Origin: Arthrobacter agilis
GTDB taxonomy: Bacteria > Actinomycetota > Actinomycetes > Actinomycetales > Micrococcaceae
Direction: 5' to 3'
NCBI RefSeq assembly: GCF_002157505.1
Contig: NZ_NFSC01000029.1
Location: 402,985-466,984 of the forward strand
DNA length: 64,000 nt
This document shows, piece after piece, positions 51,529 through 60,283 of the stretch (its first letter is position 1; the number at the start of each line of letters is the position of its first letter). Both the position numbers and the translations under genes were made by a program. A model generated the notes under the pieces. The model searched no databases. It was not told the origin of the DNA and saw nothing but the letters and a program-made list of their open reading frames with translations.

Positions 51529-52638
51529 TCAGGTCCAGTAGAGGAGCCGAGCAGCCGGTAGACGCCGCTCGAGCTCCTCCGTGAACCACTCGCGCATCTC
51601 CGTCATGGTCTGCTTCGGGTACACGTATTTCACTCCGCCGAATTTCGAACGTTTCTGGCTCCGCAGATCCTCGTCCATCTCGAGCTTGGTCTTCGGATAC
51701 CACCCCAGCAACACCTCCTTGCTCGCGGGGGTGAAGCGGTGCGTGATGATCTCGGCCGTGAGATCCAGGTCGCCGATGTCGGCGACCGCGCCGGCGATGT
51801 CGTCCAGCAAGACGCCATACTGCTCCCGCCAGCCCGGTACCGGCATGATGGGGGCGATCGTCAGGCCCACCCGGTAGCCGGCCGCTGCTACCGCGCGGAG
51901 AGCGGCGAGGCGCGCAGGCATTCGCGCGGTTCCCCCCTCGAAACGGTTCGCTACCTCTGCAGCATTGACCGAGAACCGGATCCGCGTCTGACGCCCATGA
52001 TCCAGGGTCACCAGTTCACCGACGTCGTCGAACTTCGTCGTGAACCGCAACTGCACATCGCTACCGAACTCACCCGCCCCGACGCGGGAGATCGCGGCGG
52101 CGAGCGAACCGGTGACGCTCTCGATCCCGAGGGGGTCTGTGTAGCAGGACATCTCGAAGGTCGTACCCTCGTTCCCGCGCTCCAGGGTCCCGCGGGTGAC
52201 GGAGCCCCTACCGGCGTGAGTGCGTATGCCATCCAGCACATCATCGATATTGGCGTACACGCGGGTCACCGGGGGCCCCTGCAGGGATCCGGCGAGGTAA
52301 CAGTACTGGCAGTGGGCAGGGCAACCCTTCGCGAGGTCGATCCGCCAGTCAGCGCTCGGCGGGATCGGCTGCGGCTTGAGGGCGCTGGGAGGGGCTACGA
52401 CGACCGCAAGCGTGTTCTTCGCGGACGCATATGTCTCGCGCTCACTGGCACCACGGAGGCCCGTGAGCGCATTTCCGGGCAGAAACCGGATGTCTTCGAC
52501 TCCGGCACGCTCGCAACGCGTGATGATCTCGGCCGTGTGCGGTAGGTCCGCCGCGGCCCGTGTAATCATGACGTGTTTGGGAACCCACAGACGCGTGGGA
52601 GAGATAGAGGTCAAATCCAGTTCCTGAGGTGTCGTCAT
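51529..52638 (-). CDS. Spore photoproduct lyase family radical SAM protein
   Basis: The 369-residue enzyme has the radical SAM cluster motif in DLAKGCPAHCQYCYLAGSL (CxxxCxxC), followed by SPL-like blocks (EMSCYTDPLGIE, RIRFSVNAAEVANRFEGGTA, GLTIAPIMPVPGWREQY). Spore photoproduct lyase repairs a UV-induced thymine dimer in spores, but homologues occur in non-sporulating actinobacteria where the substrate is unknown. ATG 52638 starts at the conserved region; longer starts overlap the glgX promoter side. It lies next to the sigK-like gene on the same strand, 159 bp apart. Confidence 0.85.
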   Translation of the reverse strand: MTTPQELDLTSISPTRLWVPKHVMITRAAADLPHTAEIITRCERAGVEDIRFLPGNALTGLRGASERETYASAKNTLAVVVAPPSALKPQPIPPSADWRIDLAKGCPAHCQYCYLAGSLQGPPVTRVYANIDDVLDGIRTHAGRGSVTRGTLERGNEGTTFEMSCYTDPLGIESVTGSLAAAISRVGAGEFGSDVQLRFTTKFDDVGELVTLDHGRQTRIRFSVNAAEVANRFEGGTARMPARLAALRAVAAAGYRVGLTIAPIMPVPGWREQYGVLLDDIAGAVADIGDLDLTAEIITHRFTPASKEVLLGWYPKTKLEMDEDLRSQKRSKFGGVKYVYPKQTMTEMREWFTEELERRLPAARLLYWT

Positions 52639-52744
52639 CACTCTGTACAACAACCTGAACGACGGGTGTGTTCCGTCAGATTCCGGTTCCGAAGGGTCAT
52701 CGACGCCGAAGAATCGGCTCGTTGCCTCGAAGGAAAGGGCGAAC

Positions 52745-54963
52745 ATGGACGTGTGGGCAGGCACCCCGTATCCGTTGGGGGCGACCTATGACGGCAACGG
52801 CACGAATTTTGCGGTGTTCAGTGAAGCGGCCACGGCCGTACATCTGTGCCTGTTCGACGAGGCCGGCACCGAGTACCGGATTCCGCTGGAGGCTGTGGAC
52901 GCCTTCGTGTGCATTGCTATCTACCGCATGTGATCCCGGGGCAGAAGTACGGATACCGGGTGGAGGGCCCCTTTGACCCGTTCCGGGGTGTGCGATGCAA
53001 CCCGGCCAAACTGTTGCTGGACCCCTATGCCAAGGCGATCAGTGGAGACGTCCGTTGGGGGCCGGAGGTGTTCTCCCACGACCCCGGTGATCCCGGATCC
53101 TTCAACGCCGAGGACTCGGCTGCCTCGATGATGCGGTCGGTGGTGATCAGCCCGTTCTTCGACTGGCAGGGTGACAGGCCCCCACGGATCCCCTACAGCG
53201 ACTCGGTGATCTACGAGGCTCATGTGAGAGGCCTGACCATGCTGCACCCCGAGGTGCCGGCCGCAGAACGGGGCACGTTTGCCGGGGTGGCTCATCCGGC
53301 GGTCATCGAGCATCTGCAGAAGGTCGGGGTGACCGCGATCGAACTGATGCCGGTCCACCAGTTCGTCCATGACGGGCTGTTGCTGGAGAAGGGGCTGTCC
53401 AACTACTGGGGATACAACAGCATCGGCTTCTTCGCCCCGCACAACGGCTACAGTTCAACTCCGGAACCGGGACAGCAGGTCCAGGAGTTCAAGGCGATGG
53501 TTAGGTCCCTGCACCAGGCCGGGATCGAGGTGATCCTCGACGTGGTGTACAACCACACGGCCGAGGGAAACCACCTGGGCCCCACCCTGTCGTTCAAGGG
53601 ACTGGACAACCAGGCCTACTACCGGCTCGTGGAAGGCGACCGGCAGTACTACACGGACTACACAGGCACCGGGAATACCCTCAACGTCCGCCATCCCCAC
53701 TCCTTGCAGCTGATCATGGACTCCCTGCGCTACTGGGTCACCGAGATGCACGTGGACGGCTTCCGCTTCGATCTCGCCTCGGCGTTGGCTCGTGAGTTCT
53801 ACGAGGTGGACCGGCTGGCCAGTTTCTTCGACCTGGTGCAGCAGGACCCGGTCGTCTCCCAGGTCAAGTTGATCGCCGAGCCCTGGGACGTCGGACCCGG
53901 CGGCTACCAGGTGGGCAACTTCCCGCCGCAGTGGACGGAGTGGAACGGCAAGTACCGGGACGCGGTGCGTGACTTCTGGCGCGGAGCGCCGGCCACCTTG
54001 GGAGAGTTCGCCTCACGGCTTGCCGGATCGGCCGACCTCTACGAGTCCTCAGGCCGCCGCCCGGTCGCCTCGATCAACTTCGTCACGGCCCACGACGGCT
54101 TCACCCTGCGCGACCTGGTGTCCTACAACGACAAGCACAACCAGGCCAATGGCGAGAACAACACCGACGGGGAGTCCCACAACCGCTCCTGGAACTGCGG
54201 AGTGGAAGGCCGCACCGACAACGCCGAAATCCTGACCCTCCGCGCCCGGCAGCAGCGGAACTTCCTGGCTACCCTGATGGTCTCCCAGGGCGTGCCGATG
54301 CTGGTGCACGGCGATGAGTTGGGTCGTAGCCAAGAGGGCAACAACAACGCGTACTGCCAGGACAACGAGTTGACCTGGGTGAACTGGGACGACGTCGACA
54401 AGCCGCTGAGCGAATTCGTCGCAGTACTTTCCCGGCTGCGCCGCCGGCACCCCACCTTCCGGCGCAACCGATTCTTCAGCGGACGGCCTATCGACCGGGA
54501 ACAAGGCCAGCCGCTGCCTGACATCGTGTGGTTGAACCCCGACGGTGCGCCCATGCTGCCCTTCGACTGGGGTCAGCCGCTGGCCCGTGCACTGGGGGTT
54601 TTCTACAACGGAGCCTCGATCGGCAAGGACTGGCGCGGACGCCCCATCACGGACGTGAACTTCCTGCTGTGCTTCAACTCCCACGACCGGCCCGTGACCT
54701 TCACGCTGCCGCCCGATGAATACTCCCCGCAGTGGGAGGTGGTTCTGGACACCGCAGGCACGAGCCCCGGTACAGCTACGGTGGCAGCCGGCACGAACCT
54801 TGAGGTGGCAGACAAATCGGTCCTCATCCTTCGCGCCCACACTGCTCCCACTGAGGAACCAGATCACTCCGTGGCCGCGTCCCTGGCTGCCCTCGCCGCG
54901 GGACCGGATGAGGGAGACCGGTCAGCTGCTCAGGCAGAACAGGAGGATCACGATCAGGGGTAG
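52745..54963 (+). pseudogene. glgX: Glycogen debranching enzyme GlgX, frameshifted
   Basis: The protein would remove alpha-1,6 branches from glycogen-derived limit dextrins. From ATG 52745 (AAGGAAAGGG) the frame reads GTPYPLGATYDGNGTNFAVF, then shifts at about 52912: the conserved VWHCYLP appears as GTG TG-CAT, consistent with loss of one G from the Trp codon. After the shift the frame is intact to 54963, with catalytic Asp in HVDGFRFDLASALAR, Glu in VKLIAEPWDVG and the second Asp in VTAHDGFTLRDLV. Either a real inactivating deletion or a sequencing error. Codon use seems slightly less GC-rich than the neighbours. No other glycogen genes are present. Confidence 0.85.
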
Positions 54964-54989
54964 GTCCAGGGTGTAACCGGTGAGGGCCC

Positions 54990-56399
54990 CTACACCAGCG
55001 CCGGGGCGAAGTCGTCGTGGACCGACACCCCCGGATCCAGCGAGTGCCAGGCGGAGGACAGGATGTCGACGGCCTGGCGCGTGTCCTCGAGCGGGTAGCT
55101 GAACGGGACGCGGAGGAAGCGCTCGAAGACCCCGCCGATGCCGAAGCGTGGCCCCGCTCCCAGCAGCAGGCCCCGGTCCCGGGCCGCGAGGGCGAGCTGC
55201 GAACTGACGGGCGCACCGAGGTTGACCCACGTGCACAGTCCGCCGGCCACGTGTGGAACCTCCCACTCCGGCAGGACCCCGCGCAGGAGCGACTCGAGGT
55301 TCCCGCGGCCTTCCGCCAGCTGGCCCGCGCGGAACCGCAGCAGCTCGTCATAGTTCCCGAGCATCTCGAGTGCTATCAGTTGCTCGAGGATCGGTGTCCC
55401 CAGATCCTGCGAGTACCGGGACTGGACGAGCCGGTGGATCAGCTCCTCGCCCGCGCGGATCCATCCGATGCGAAGCCCGCCCCAGACCGTCTTGCCCATG
55501 GATCCGATCAGGACGGCCGGCCCGTAGGCGGCAAGGGGGAGTTCTGCACGGCCGTCGATGCGCAGCTCGGCCATGGTCTCATCAGCGACGACGACCGTGT
55601 CCTGGCGTGCGGCTGCACCCATCAGCCTCTGCCGCTGCTCGGCGGGCATGACGGCGCCGGTCGGGTTGTGGAAGTCGGGCATGACATAGGCCAGGGCCGG
55701 TTGCGCACGCCGGAGGGCCTGGTCGAGTCCGTCGTCGTCCCAGCCGCGGTGCACATCCACCGCGACGGGAACGAGGCGCCGACCGGCCGACCGGAGGGCC
55801 TCGTAGGCGTGGGGGTAGCTGGGCGCCTCCACGAGGACCGTGTCGCTGCGCCTCAGCAGGGTTCGCGCGAGGAGCGCGATGGCGTGCTGTGCACCGAGGG
55901 TGACCATGATCTGGTGCGGACCGGTAGGAACGCCGCGCGCCGTGTACCGGTCCGCGAGGGCCTGCCGCAGGCGCGGAAGTCCGTGCAGGTCGTAGCCGCT
56001 CGCATTCAGGTAGGCGGGAAGCTCCGCGGCTGCCCTGGCCGCGGCCTCGCCGACCTGGGGCGCTGCCGGAAGGGCCGCCTTGCTGAGGTCGAGGACGACG
56101 GCGGTGCCACCGTCGTCGTGCGCGGCTCCGCGCCCGGGCATGGCGACGACGCTTCCCGAACCCCGCGTGCTCTCGAGGTAGCCGGCAGACCTGAGCCGCG
56201 CATAGGACGCAGCCACCAGGGTGCGGCTCACGGCAAGCTGTGCGGCGAGCTCGCGCTCCGCCGGCAGCCGTGTGCCGAGGGGGATCCGGCCGTCCAGCGT
56301 GAGCAGCCGGATGCGGTCCGCCAGGGCGACGTAGGCGGGGCCGGTGGAGCGCCAGACACCGAGTTCCGTGACCAGGCGGCGGGCGGGAAGAACCATCAT
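54990..56399 (-). CDS. MocR/GntR-type regulator with aminotransferase-like domain
   Basis: The 469-residue protein fuses a GntR winged helix (YVALADRIRLLTLDGRIPLG, then PAERELAAQLAVSRTLVAAS) with a fold-type I aminotransferase domain: VEAPSYPHAYEALRSAG, MPDFHNPTGAVM, VVADETMAEL and the PLP lysine region IGSMGKTVWGGLRIGW. MocR regulators bind PLP or a derived adduct. The partner is the divergent YczE-like gene. ATG 56399 is favoured over 56444 and 56396. It is convergent with glgX. Confidence 0.92.
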   Translation of the reverse strand: MMVLPARRLVTELGVWRSTGPAYVALADRIRLLTLDGRIPLGTRLPAERELAAQLAVSRTLVAASYARLRSAGYLESTRGSGSVVAMPGRGAAHDDGGTAVVLDLSKAALPAAPQVGEAAARAAAELPAYLNASGYDLHGLPRLRQALADRYTARGVPTGPHQIMVTLGAQHAIALLARTLLRRSDTVLVEAPSYPHAYEALRSAGRRLVPVAVDVHRGWDDDGLDQALRRAQPALAYVMPDFHNPTGAVMPAEQRQRLMGAAARQDTVVVADETMAELRIDGRAELPLAAYGPAVLIGSMGKTVWGGLRIGWIRAGEELIHRLVQSRYSQDLGTPILEQLIALEMLGNYDELLRFRAGQLAEGRGNLESLLRGVLPEWEVPHVAGGLCTWVNLGAPVSSQLALAARDRGLLLGAGPRFGIGGVFERFLRVPFSYPLEDTRQAVDILSSAWHSLDPGVSVHDDFAPALV

Positions 56400-56415
56400 G
56401 GGGCCACGATGCCAC

Positions 56416-56442
56416 GATTGGCATCTTGATGTAAGTCCAATC
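56416..56442. promoter_or_regulatory. Candidate MocR operator in the divergent region
   Basis: GATTGG (56416-56421) and CCAATC (56437-56442) are perfect inverted repeats with a 15-nt centre, preceded by a CCACGAT direct repeat (56404-56417). They lie between the two divergent starts. Confidence 0.45.
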
Positions 56443-56460
56443 ACCCGCTCTACTGGGAGG

Positions 56461-57081
56461 ATGACCTTTCTCGGCGCCCGGCGCGGGCTGCAGCTCCTTC
56501 TCGGTCTCTTCCTCTATGGGTTCTCGCTCGCCATGATGATCCGGGCCACCCTCGGGGTGTCGCCGTGGGACGTCCTCAGCCAGGGCAGCTCCCTCCGGAC
56601 CGGGATTCCCTTTGGTTTCATGACCAACATCATCGGCTTGATCGTCCTGCTCCTCTGGATACCGCTCCGGCAGCGCCCGGGCATCGGGACCATCCTGAAC
56701 GCGCTGCTCGTGGGACCGAGCGCCGAGGTGGGCCTGGCGCTCCTGGCCGAGCCGGGTCCGCTGTGGGCGCGGATCCTGCTGTTCACGGGTGGACTGGTGC
56801 TGCTGGCCACCGCAAGCGGACTCTACATCGGTGCGCGGCTCGGCCCAGGGCCCCGCGACGGCCTCATGACCGGTCTCCACGACCGCTTCGGCCTGCCGAT
56901 CTGGCTCGTGCGCACCGCGATCGAGGGCACTGTCCTGCTGCTCGGCTGGCTGCTCGGAGGATCGGTGGGCCTTGGAACCGTGGCCTTCGCACTCCTCATC
57001 GGGCCGCTGGTCAATGTCGCGCTGCCGCTGTTCCGTATCCCCGAGCGTCCCCGTCGGATGAGGGAGGCCGTGGCCGGGTGA
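56461..57081 (+). CDS. YczE/YitT-type integral membrane protein
   Basis: The 206-residue protein has about five membrane segments (LQLLLGLFLYGFSLAMMIRA, GFMTNIIGLIVLLLWIPL, LLFTGGLVLLATASGLYIGA and others) and the conserved LGVSPWDVLSQG and GARLGPGPRDGLMTGL motifs of the YczE family. Such proteins are often divergent from a MocR regulator, as here, and may transport the effector, though no substrate is established. A GGGAGG motif directly abuts ATG 56461. Confidence 0.82.
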   Translation: MTFLGARRGLQLLLGLFLYGFSLAMMIRATLGVSPWDVLSQGSSLRTGIPFGFMTNIIGLIVLLLWIPLRQRPGIGTILNALLVGPSAEVGLALLAEPGPLWARILLFTGGLVLLATASGLYIGARLGPGPRDGLMTGLHDRFGLPIWLVRTAIEGTVLLLGWLLGGSVGLGTVAFALLIGPLVNVALPLFRIPERPRRMREAVAG

Positions 57082-57137
57082 TCCCGGCCCGGCGCAGGTC
57101 CCGCCCGGCCCCCCGAGGTATCGGACGCACGCCCGCC

Positions 57138-57143
57138 TAGACT
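57138..57143 (+). promoter_or_regulatory. -10 box for the MBL hydrolase gene
   Basis: TAGACT lies about 29 nt before ATG 57173. The leader includes CGAGAGGA, a normal ribosome binding site, so this is a conventional, not leaderless, promoter. Confidence 0.5.
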
Positions 57144-57172
57144 GGTAGTCCTGCCGCCACCGAGAGGATCCC

Positions 57173-58036
57173 ATGACCACCGTTGTCCCCGCCGCCGAAA
57201 CCCTCAGCCCCTGGCGGGAGGTGGGGCAGGGCATCCACGTGCTGCGCACCGCCGGTTTCCGGATGAACGTCGGACTCGTCGTCGGGACGGACCGGGCACT
57301 CGTTGTCGACACCGGTGCCGGCCCCCTCGGTGCCGCCGAGGTGTTCGCGCACGTGCGGGACATCACCGGGCTGCCGCTGATCGTCGTGAACACGCACGCC
57401 CATGCCGACCACTTCTTCGGCAACAGCTACTTCGCCTCGCAGGGCGTCGAGGAGTTCTGGGCGACGTCGCGCTGCAGTACCGTGCAGGCAGAGACCGGTG
57501 AGGAGCAGCGGACCCTGGTGGCCGCCGTCGAGCCCGCCATGGGCGCGGGCGACGGCGCCCAGACGGACGTCCTGCCTGCCAACCGCCTGGTCGAGGGCAC
57601 ACCCGTGGACCTCGACCTCGGCGGCGTATCCGTGACCCTGTTCCACCTCGGCCGGGGCCACACCGACCACGACCTCCTGGTCGGAGCGGGCAACGTCCTC
57701 TTCACGGGGGACCTCGTCGAGGAGGGGGCCGACCCGGCGTTCGAGGACTCGTTCCCCACCGAATGGGTGCGGACGCTCGGCAAGATGGTGGCGCTGGAGG
57801 ACCTCTACGACGTCTTCGTGCCCGGACACGGCGAGCCCGTGGCGGTGGCCGAGGTCATCACGCAGATGAACAAGATGCGCACCGCCGTCCGCGTGACCCG
57901 CCTGGCGATGGATGAGGCGTCCCTGGACGTGACGAAGGCCATCCCCATCCTGCCGTACGGTCCCGAGCAGTCGCGGGTTCTGCTGACCCGCCTGCGCACG
58001 CTGGCGCACTGGAAGTGGCTGACGCGCAAGCACTAG
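57173..58036 (+). CDS. MBL fold metallo-hydrolase
   Basis: The 287-residue protein has the metallo-beta-lactamase zinc motif VVNTHAHADHFFGNSYF, a later His in HLGRGHTDHDLLV, the bridging Asp in VLFTGDLVEEGADPAF, and a final His in VFVPGHGEPV. It belongs to the glyoxalase II/beta-lactamase-like superfamily without a clear substrate. The C-terminal 70 residues are helical. Confidence 0.85.
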   Translation: MTTVVPAAETLSPWREVGQGIHVLRTAGFRMNVGLVVGTDRALVVDTGAGPLGAAEVFAHVRDITGLPLIVVNTHAHADHFFGNSYFASQGVEEFWATSRCSTVQAETGEEQRTLVAAVEPAMGAGDGAQTDVLPANRLVEGTPVDLDLGGVSVTLFHLGRGHTDHDLLVGAGNVLFTGDLVEEGADPAFEDSFPTEWVRTLGKMVALEDLYDVFVPGHGEPVAVAEVITQMNKMRTAVRVTRLAMDEASLDVTKAIPILPYGPEQSRVLLTRLRTLAHWKWLTRKH

Positions 58037-58192
58037 TGCCGGGCCGGCAGCGATGGAGTGGTGTCGGCCGTGCCTCTCGGGTGCCTCGCATACGGCGACC
58101 AGAAAACCACGCGCGGCAGGCTCAGAGCGGCCCGCCCGGCGTAGGCTGACATGCAGCTGCTTGCCGGTTCCGGGCAAGGCATGATCGCTCCC

Positions 58193-58198
58193 TAAGGT
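58193..58198 (+). promoter_or_regulatory. -10 box for the DUF427 gene, near-leaderless
   Basis: TAAGGT lies so that transcription would start about 58205, 4 nt before ATG 58209. The in-frame GTG codons at 58197 and 58200 would then be upstream of the transcript. Confidence 0.4.
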
Positions 58199-58208
58199 GG
58201 TGGATCGC

Positions 58209-59051
58209 ATGGGTATCCGGATCAGGGATCTCCTCGGGCAGCAGGTGGGTGAGTGGCGGTTCGAACCGACCGGAAAACGCATCCGCGGCATACTCGACGG
58301 TGAGACACTCCTCGACAGCAGGCGCGCAGTCCTGGCCTGGGAACCACGGCGGGTGCTACCGTCCTACGCTGTGCCTGCCGGGGACATTGCAGGTGACCTC
58401 GTCGAGCTGTCCCAGGCCGCTGAGGGTGCGGCCTGGGCCCCCGGTGACGGGCTCCCGGACGTCGCCATGAACGGACCGATCCTCCCTCCGACCGTCCCGT
58501 TCAGGATCCACAGCGGTGCCGGCATCCCGCTGGAGGCGCGGATGCCCGGAAGCGCCCGGGCGGCGGAGGCCTTCCGGCCTGACGATCCCGACCTCCGGGG
58601 CTACATCGTGTTCGGCTTCGACTCCCTCGACACCTGGCTCGAAGAGGACGACGAGGCGATCGGCCACCCGCGCGACCCCTATTGGCGGGTCGATGTCCGG
58701 AGCAGCTCGCAGGTCGTCGAGATCCAACTCGACGGGCAGACGCTGGCCGCCTCGAACCGTCCGCTCCTCGCCTTCGAGACGATGCTTCCTGTGCGCTACT
58801 ACTTCCATCCGGAGGACGTCCAGGTGCCTCTGGTTCCCAGCCCGACCCGGACCATCTGCCCGTACAAGGGCAGGGCGAAGTACTGGTCCCTGAACCTCCT
58901 GGGACAGGTGCACCGCGACCTGGCGTGGACCTACGCGGAGCCGTTCGGCGACGCCTCGGCACTGGCCGGGCACGTCTGCTTCTTCGACGAGCGGCTCGAT
59001 CTGGTGCTGGACGGCTCGCGGAGGCCTCGCCCCCGGACCCCCTGGAGCTAG
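58209..59051 (+). CDS. DUF427 family protein with two domains
   Basis: The product (about 280 residues) contains two copies of the DUF427 beta-rich domain. The second is clear: LLAFETMLPVRYYFHPEDVQ, TRTICPYKGRAKYWSLNL and LAWTYAEPFGDASALAGHVC. The first has TLLDSRRAVLAWEPRRVLPS. DUF427 proteins are widespread in actinobacteria; activity is unknown. ATG 58209 is chosen over GTG 58197 because of the -10 placement. Confidence 0.85.
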   Translation: MGIRIRDLLGQQVGEWRFEPTGKRIRGILDGETLLDSRRAVLAWEPRRVLPSYAVPAGDIAGDLVELSQAAEGAAWAPGDGLPDVAMNGPILPPTVPFRIHSGAGIPLEARMPGSARAAEAFRPDDPDLRGYIVFGFDSLDTWLEEDDEAIGHPRDPYWRVDVRSSSQVVEIQLDGQTLAASNRPLLAFETMLPVRYYFHPEDVQVPLVPSPTRTICPYKGRAKYWSLNLLGQVHRDLAWTYAEPFGDASALAGHVCFFDERLDLVLDGSRRPRPRTPWS

Positions 59052-59350
59052 GGCGCCGGCTTTCTTCGATCAACCCGAGGCACGAAGCGGGAGCACTGTG
59101 CTCTCACGGCGGGGTACCCCCTCTACCTAACGCGCTTACGGGACAATCCCCCCTCTGTACCTAACAGGTCACTCCGCGTTACTCCTCCACCCCTAGCCTT
59201 TGCGCTACACGGGAATTCCCCAAGTAGGAAGCGATATAAAAGCGAGTACCCGCTACTGGTGTTTAGCCGGGTTGGTCGACTATATGCTCGGGGGTCACTG
59301 GCTCCCACATCAGGGCGTCCCAGCGGCCAAAGTAATCTACACGCCATGAA
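59052..59350. other. Atypical, less GC-rich intergenic region before the polysaccharide operon
   Basis: About 300 bp without a gene. It is visibly poorer in GC than its surroundings and has TATAAA at 59235-59240 and TATATG at 59281-59286 as possible promoter elements, a GGGAATTCCC palindrome (59210-59219), and a near-duplicate CCCCTCT(GT)ACCTAAC at 59118-59131 and 59150-59165. Confidence 0.6.
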
Positions 59351-60214
59351 GTGGTGAGGCATTTGTCTATTTCCATCCAGCCCTCGATCTCGTTCTCCAA
59401 GCCCGCGGCAGCGCCGGTGAGAGCGTCGATAAGCGTCGTAATTCCAACTTTGAACGAGGCCAAAAATATCCCTTGGGTCCTTCGGCGTATGCCTTTGTAC
59501 GTGGACGAGGTCGTGATTGTCGACGGTCGTTCCACGGACAATACCGTCGGGGTGGCGCAGGCACTGCGCAGCGATATCGTCGTGGTCAATGAACTGCGCA
59601 AGGGCAAGGGTGTCGCGCTACGGTCAGGATTTGCTGCAGCAACGGGCGACATCATCGTCATGCTGGACGCTGATGGAAGCATGGATCCCCAGGAGATCGG
59701 CTGGTTCGTCTCTCCACTTCAGCACGACTACGACTTCGTCAAGGGTTCCCGGTACGTCACCGGCGGAGGGTCGGAGGACCTGACGTGGCTGCGGCGTGCA
59801 GGGAACCGTGCGCTGACCGGGCTGGCCAACGCGGTCCTGCACAGCAACTACTCGGATCTCTGCTACGGCTACATCGCGTTCCGGCGGGAGTGCCTGGAAG
59901 TCCTGCAGCTGGAATCCGACGGATTCGAGATCGAGACGGAGCTGATCGTCAGGGCCGCGAGGGCGGGCCTCAGGATTGCCGAGGTCCCCAGCTTCGAACT
60001 GGACCGCATCTCGGGAGCGTCGAACCTCCAGACTTTCAGGGACGGCTGGCGGGTGCTGGGGACGATGGCCCATGAGTGCCTCCTCTGGGAGGCCCCCACT
60101 GCCGGCGCACGTCCCGAGGCGCTGCGCCGCGTGAAGTACGCCTACGCCAACGTGACCTTCCCGCGAACGCCCACCGATCCGACAAGCGTTCTTCCAGTGA
60201 TAAGCGTGGCCTGA
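59351..60214 (+). CDS. GT2 family glycosyltransferase (dolichol-phosphate-mannose-like)
   Basis: The 287-residue protein has the GT-A core: ASISVVIPTLNEAKNIPWVL, EVVIVDGRSTDNT, KGKGVALRSGF and the metal-binding DxD-type IIVMLDADGSMDP, then GSRYVTGGGSEDLTWLRRAG and ELIVRAARAGLRIAEVPSFE. This resembles polyprenyl-phosphate sugar transferases, which supply lipid-linked sugars. It starts with GTG 59351 or 59354. The first ~150 bp are less GC-rich than the rest. It heads the polysaccharide operon. Confidence 0.85.
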   Translation: MVRHLSISIQPSISFSKPAAAPVRASISVVIPTLNEAKNIPWVLRRMPLYVDEVVIVDGRSTDNTVGVAQALRSDIVVVNELRKGKGVALRSGFAAATGDIIVMLDADGSMDPQEIGWFVSPLQHDYDFVKGSRYVTGGGSEDLTWLRRAGNRALTGLANAVLHSNYSDLCYGYIAFRRECLEVLQLESDGFEIETELIVRAARAGLRIAEVPSFELDRISGASNLQTFRDGWRVLGTMAHECLLWEAPTAGARPEALRRVKYAYANVTFPRTPTDPTSVLPVISVA

Positions 60215-60283
60215 CCTGACCCGGCTGACACCGCCCACCAGCACGACAATCCGATCTACACCACATCCAGACAGGGGACGACC

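Noticed and set aside
59123..59362. Minus-strand 79-codon frame in the AT-richer region
   Set aside because: There is no ribosome binding site or -10 box at the right distance, and no recognised motif; it probably arises by chance.
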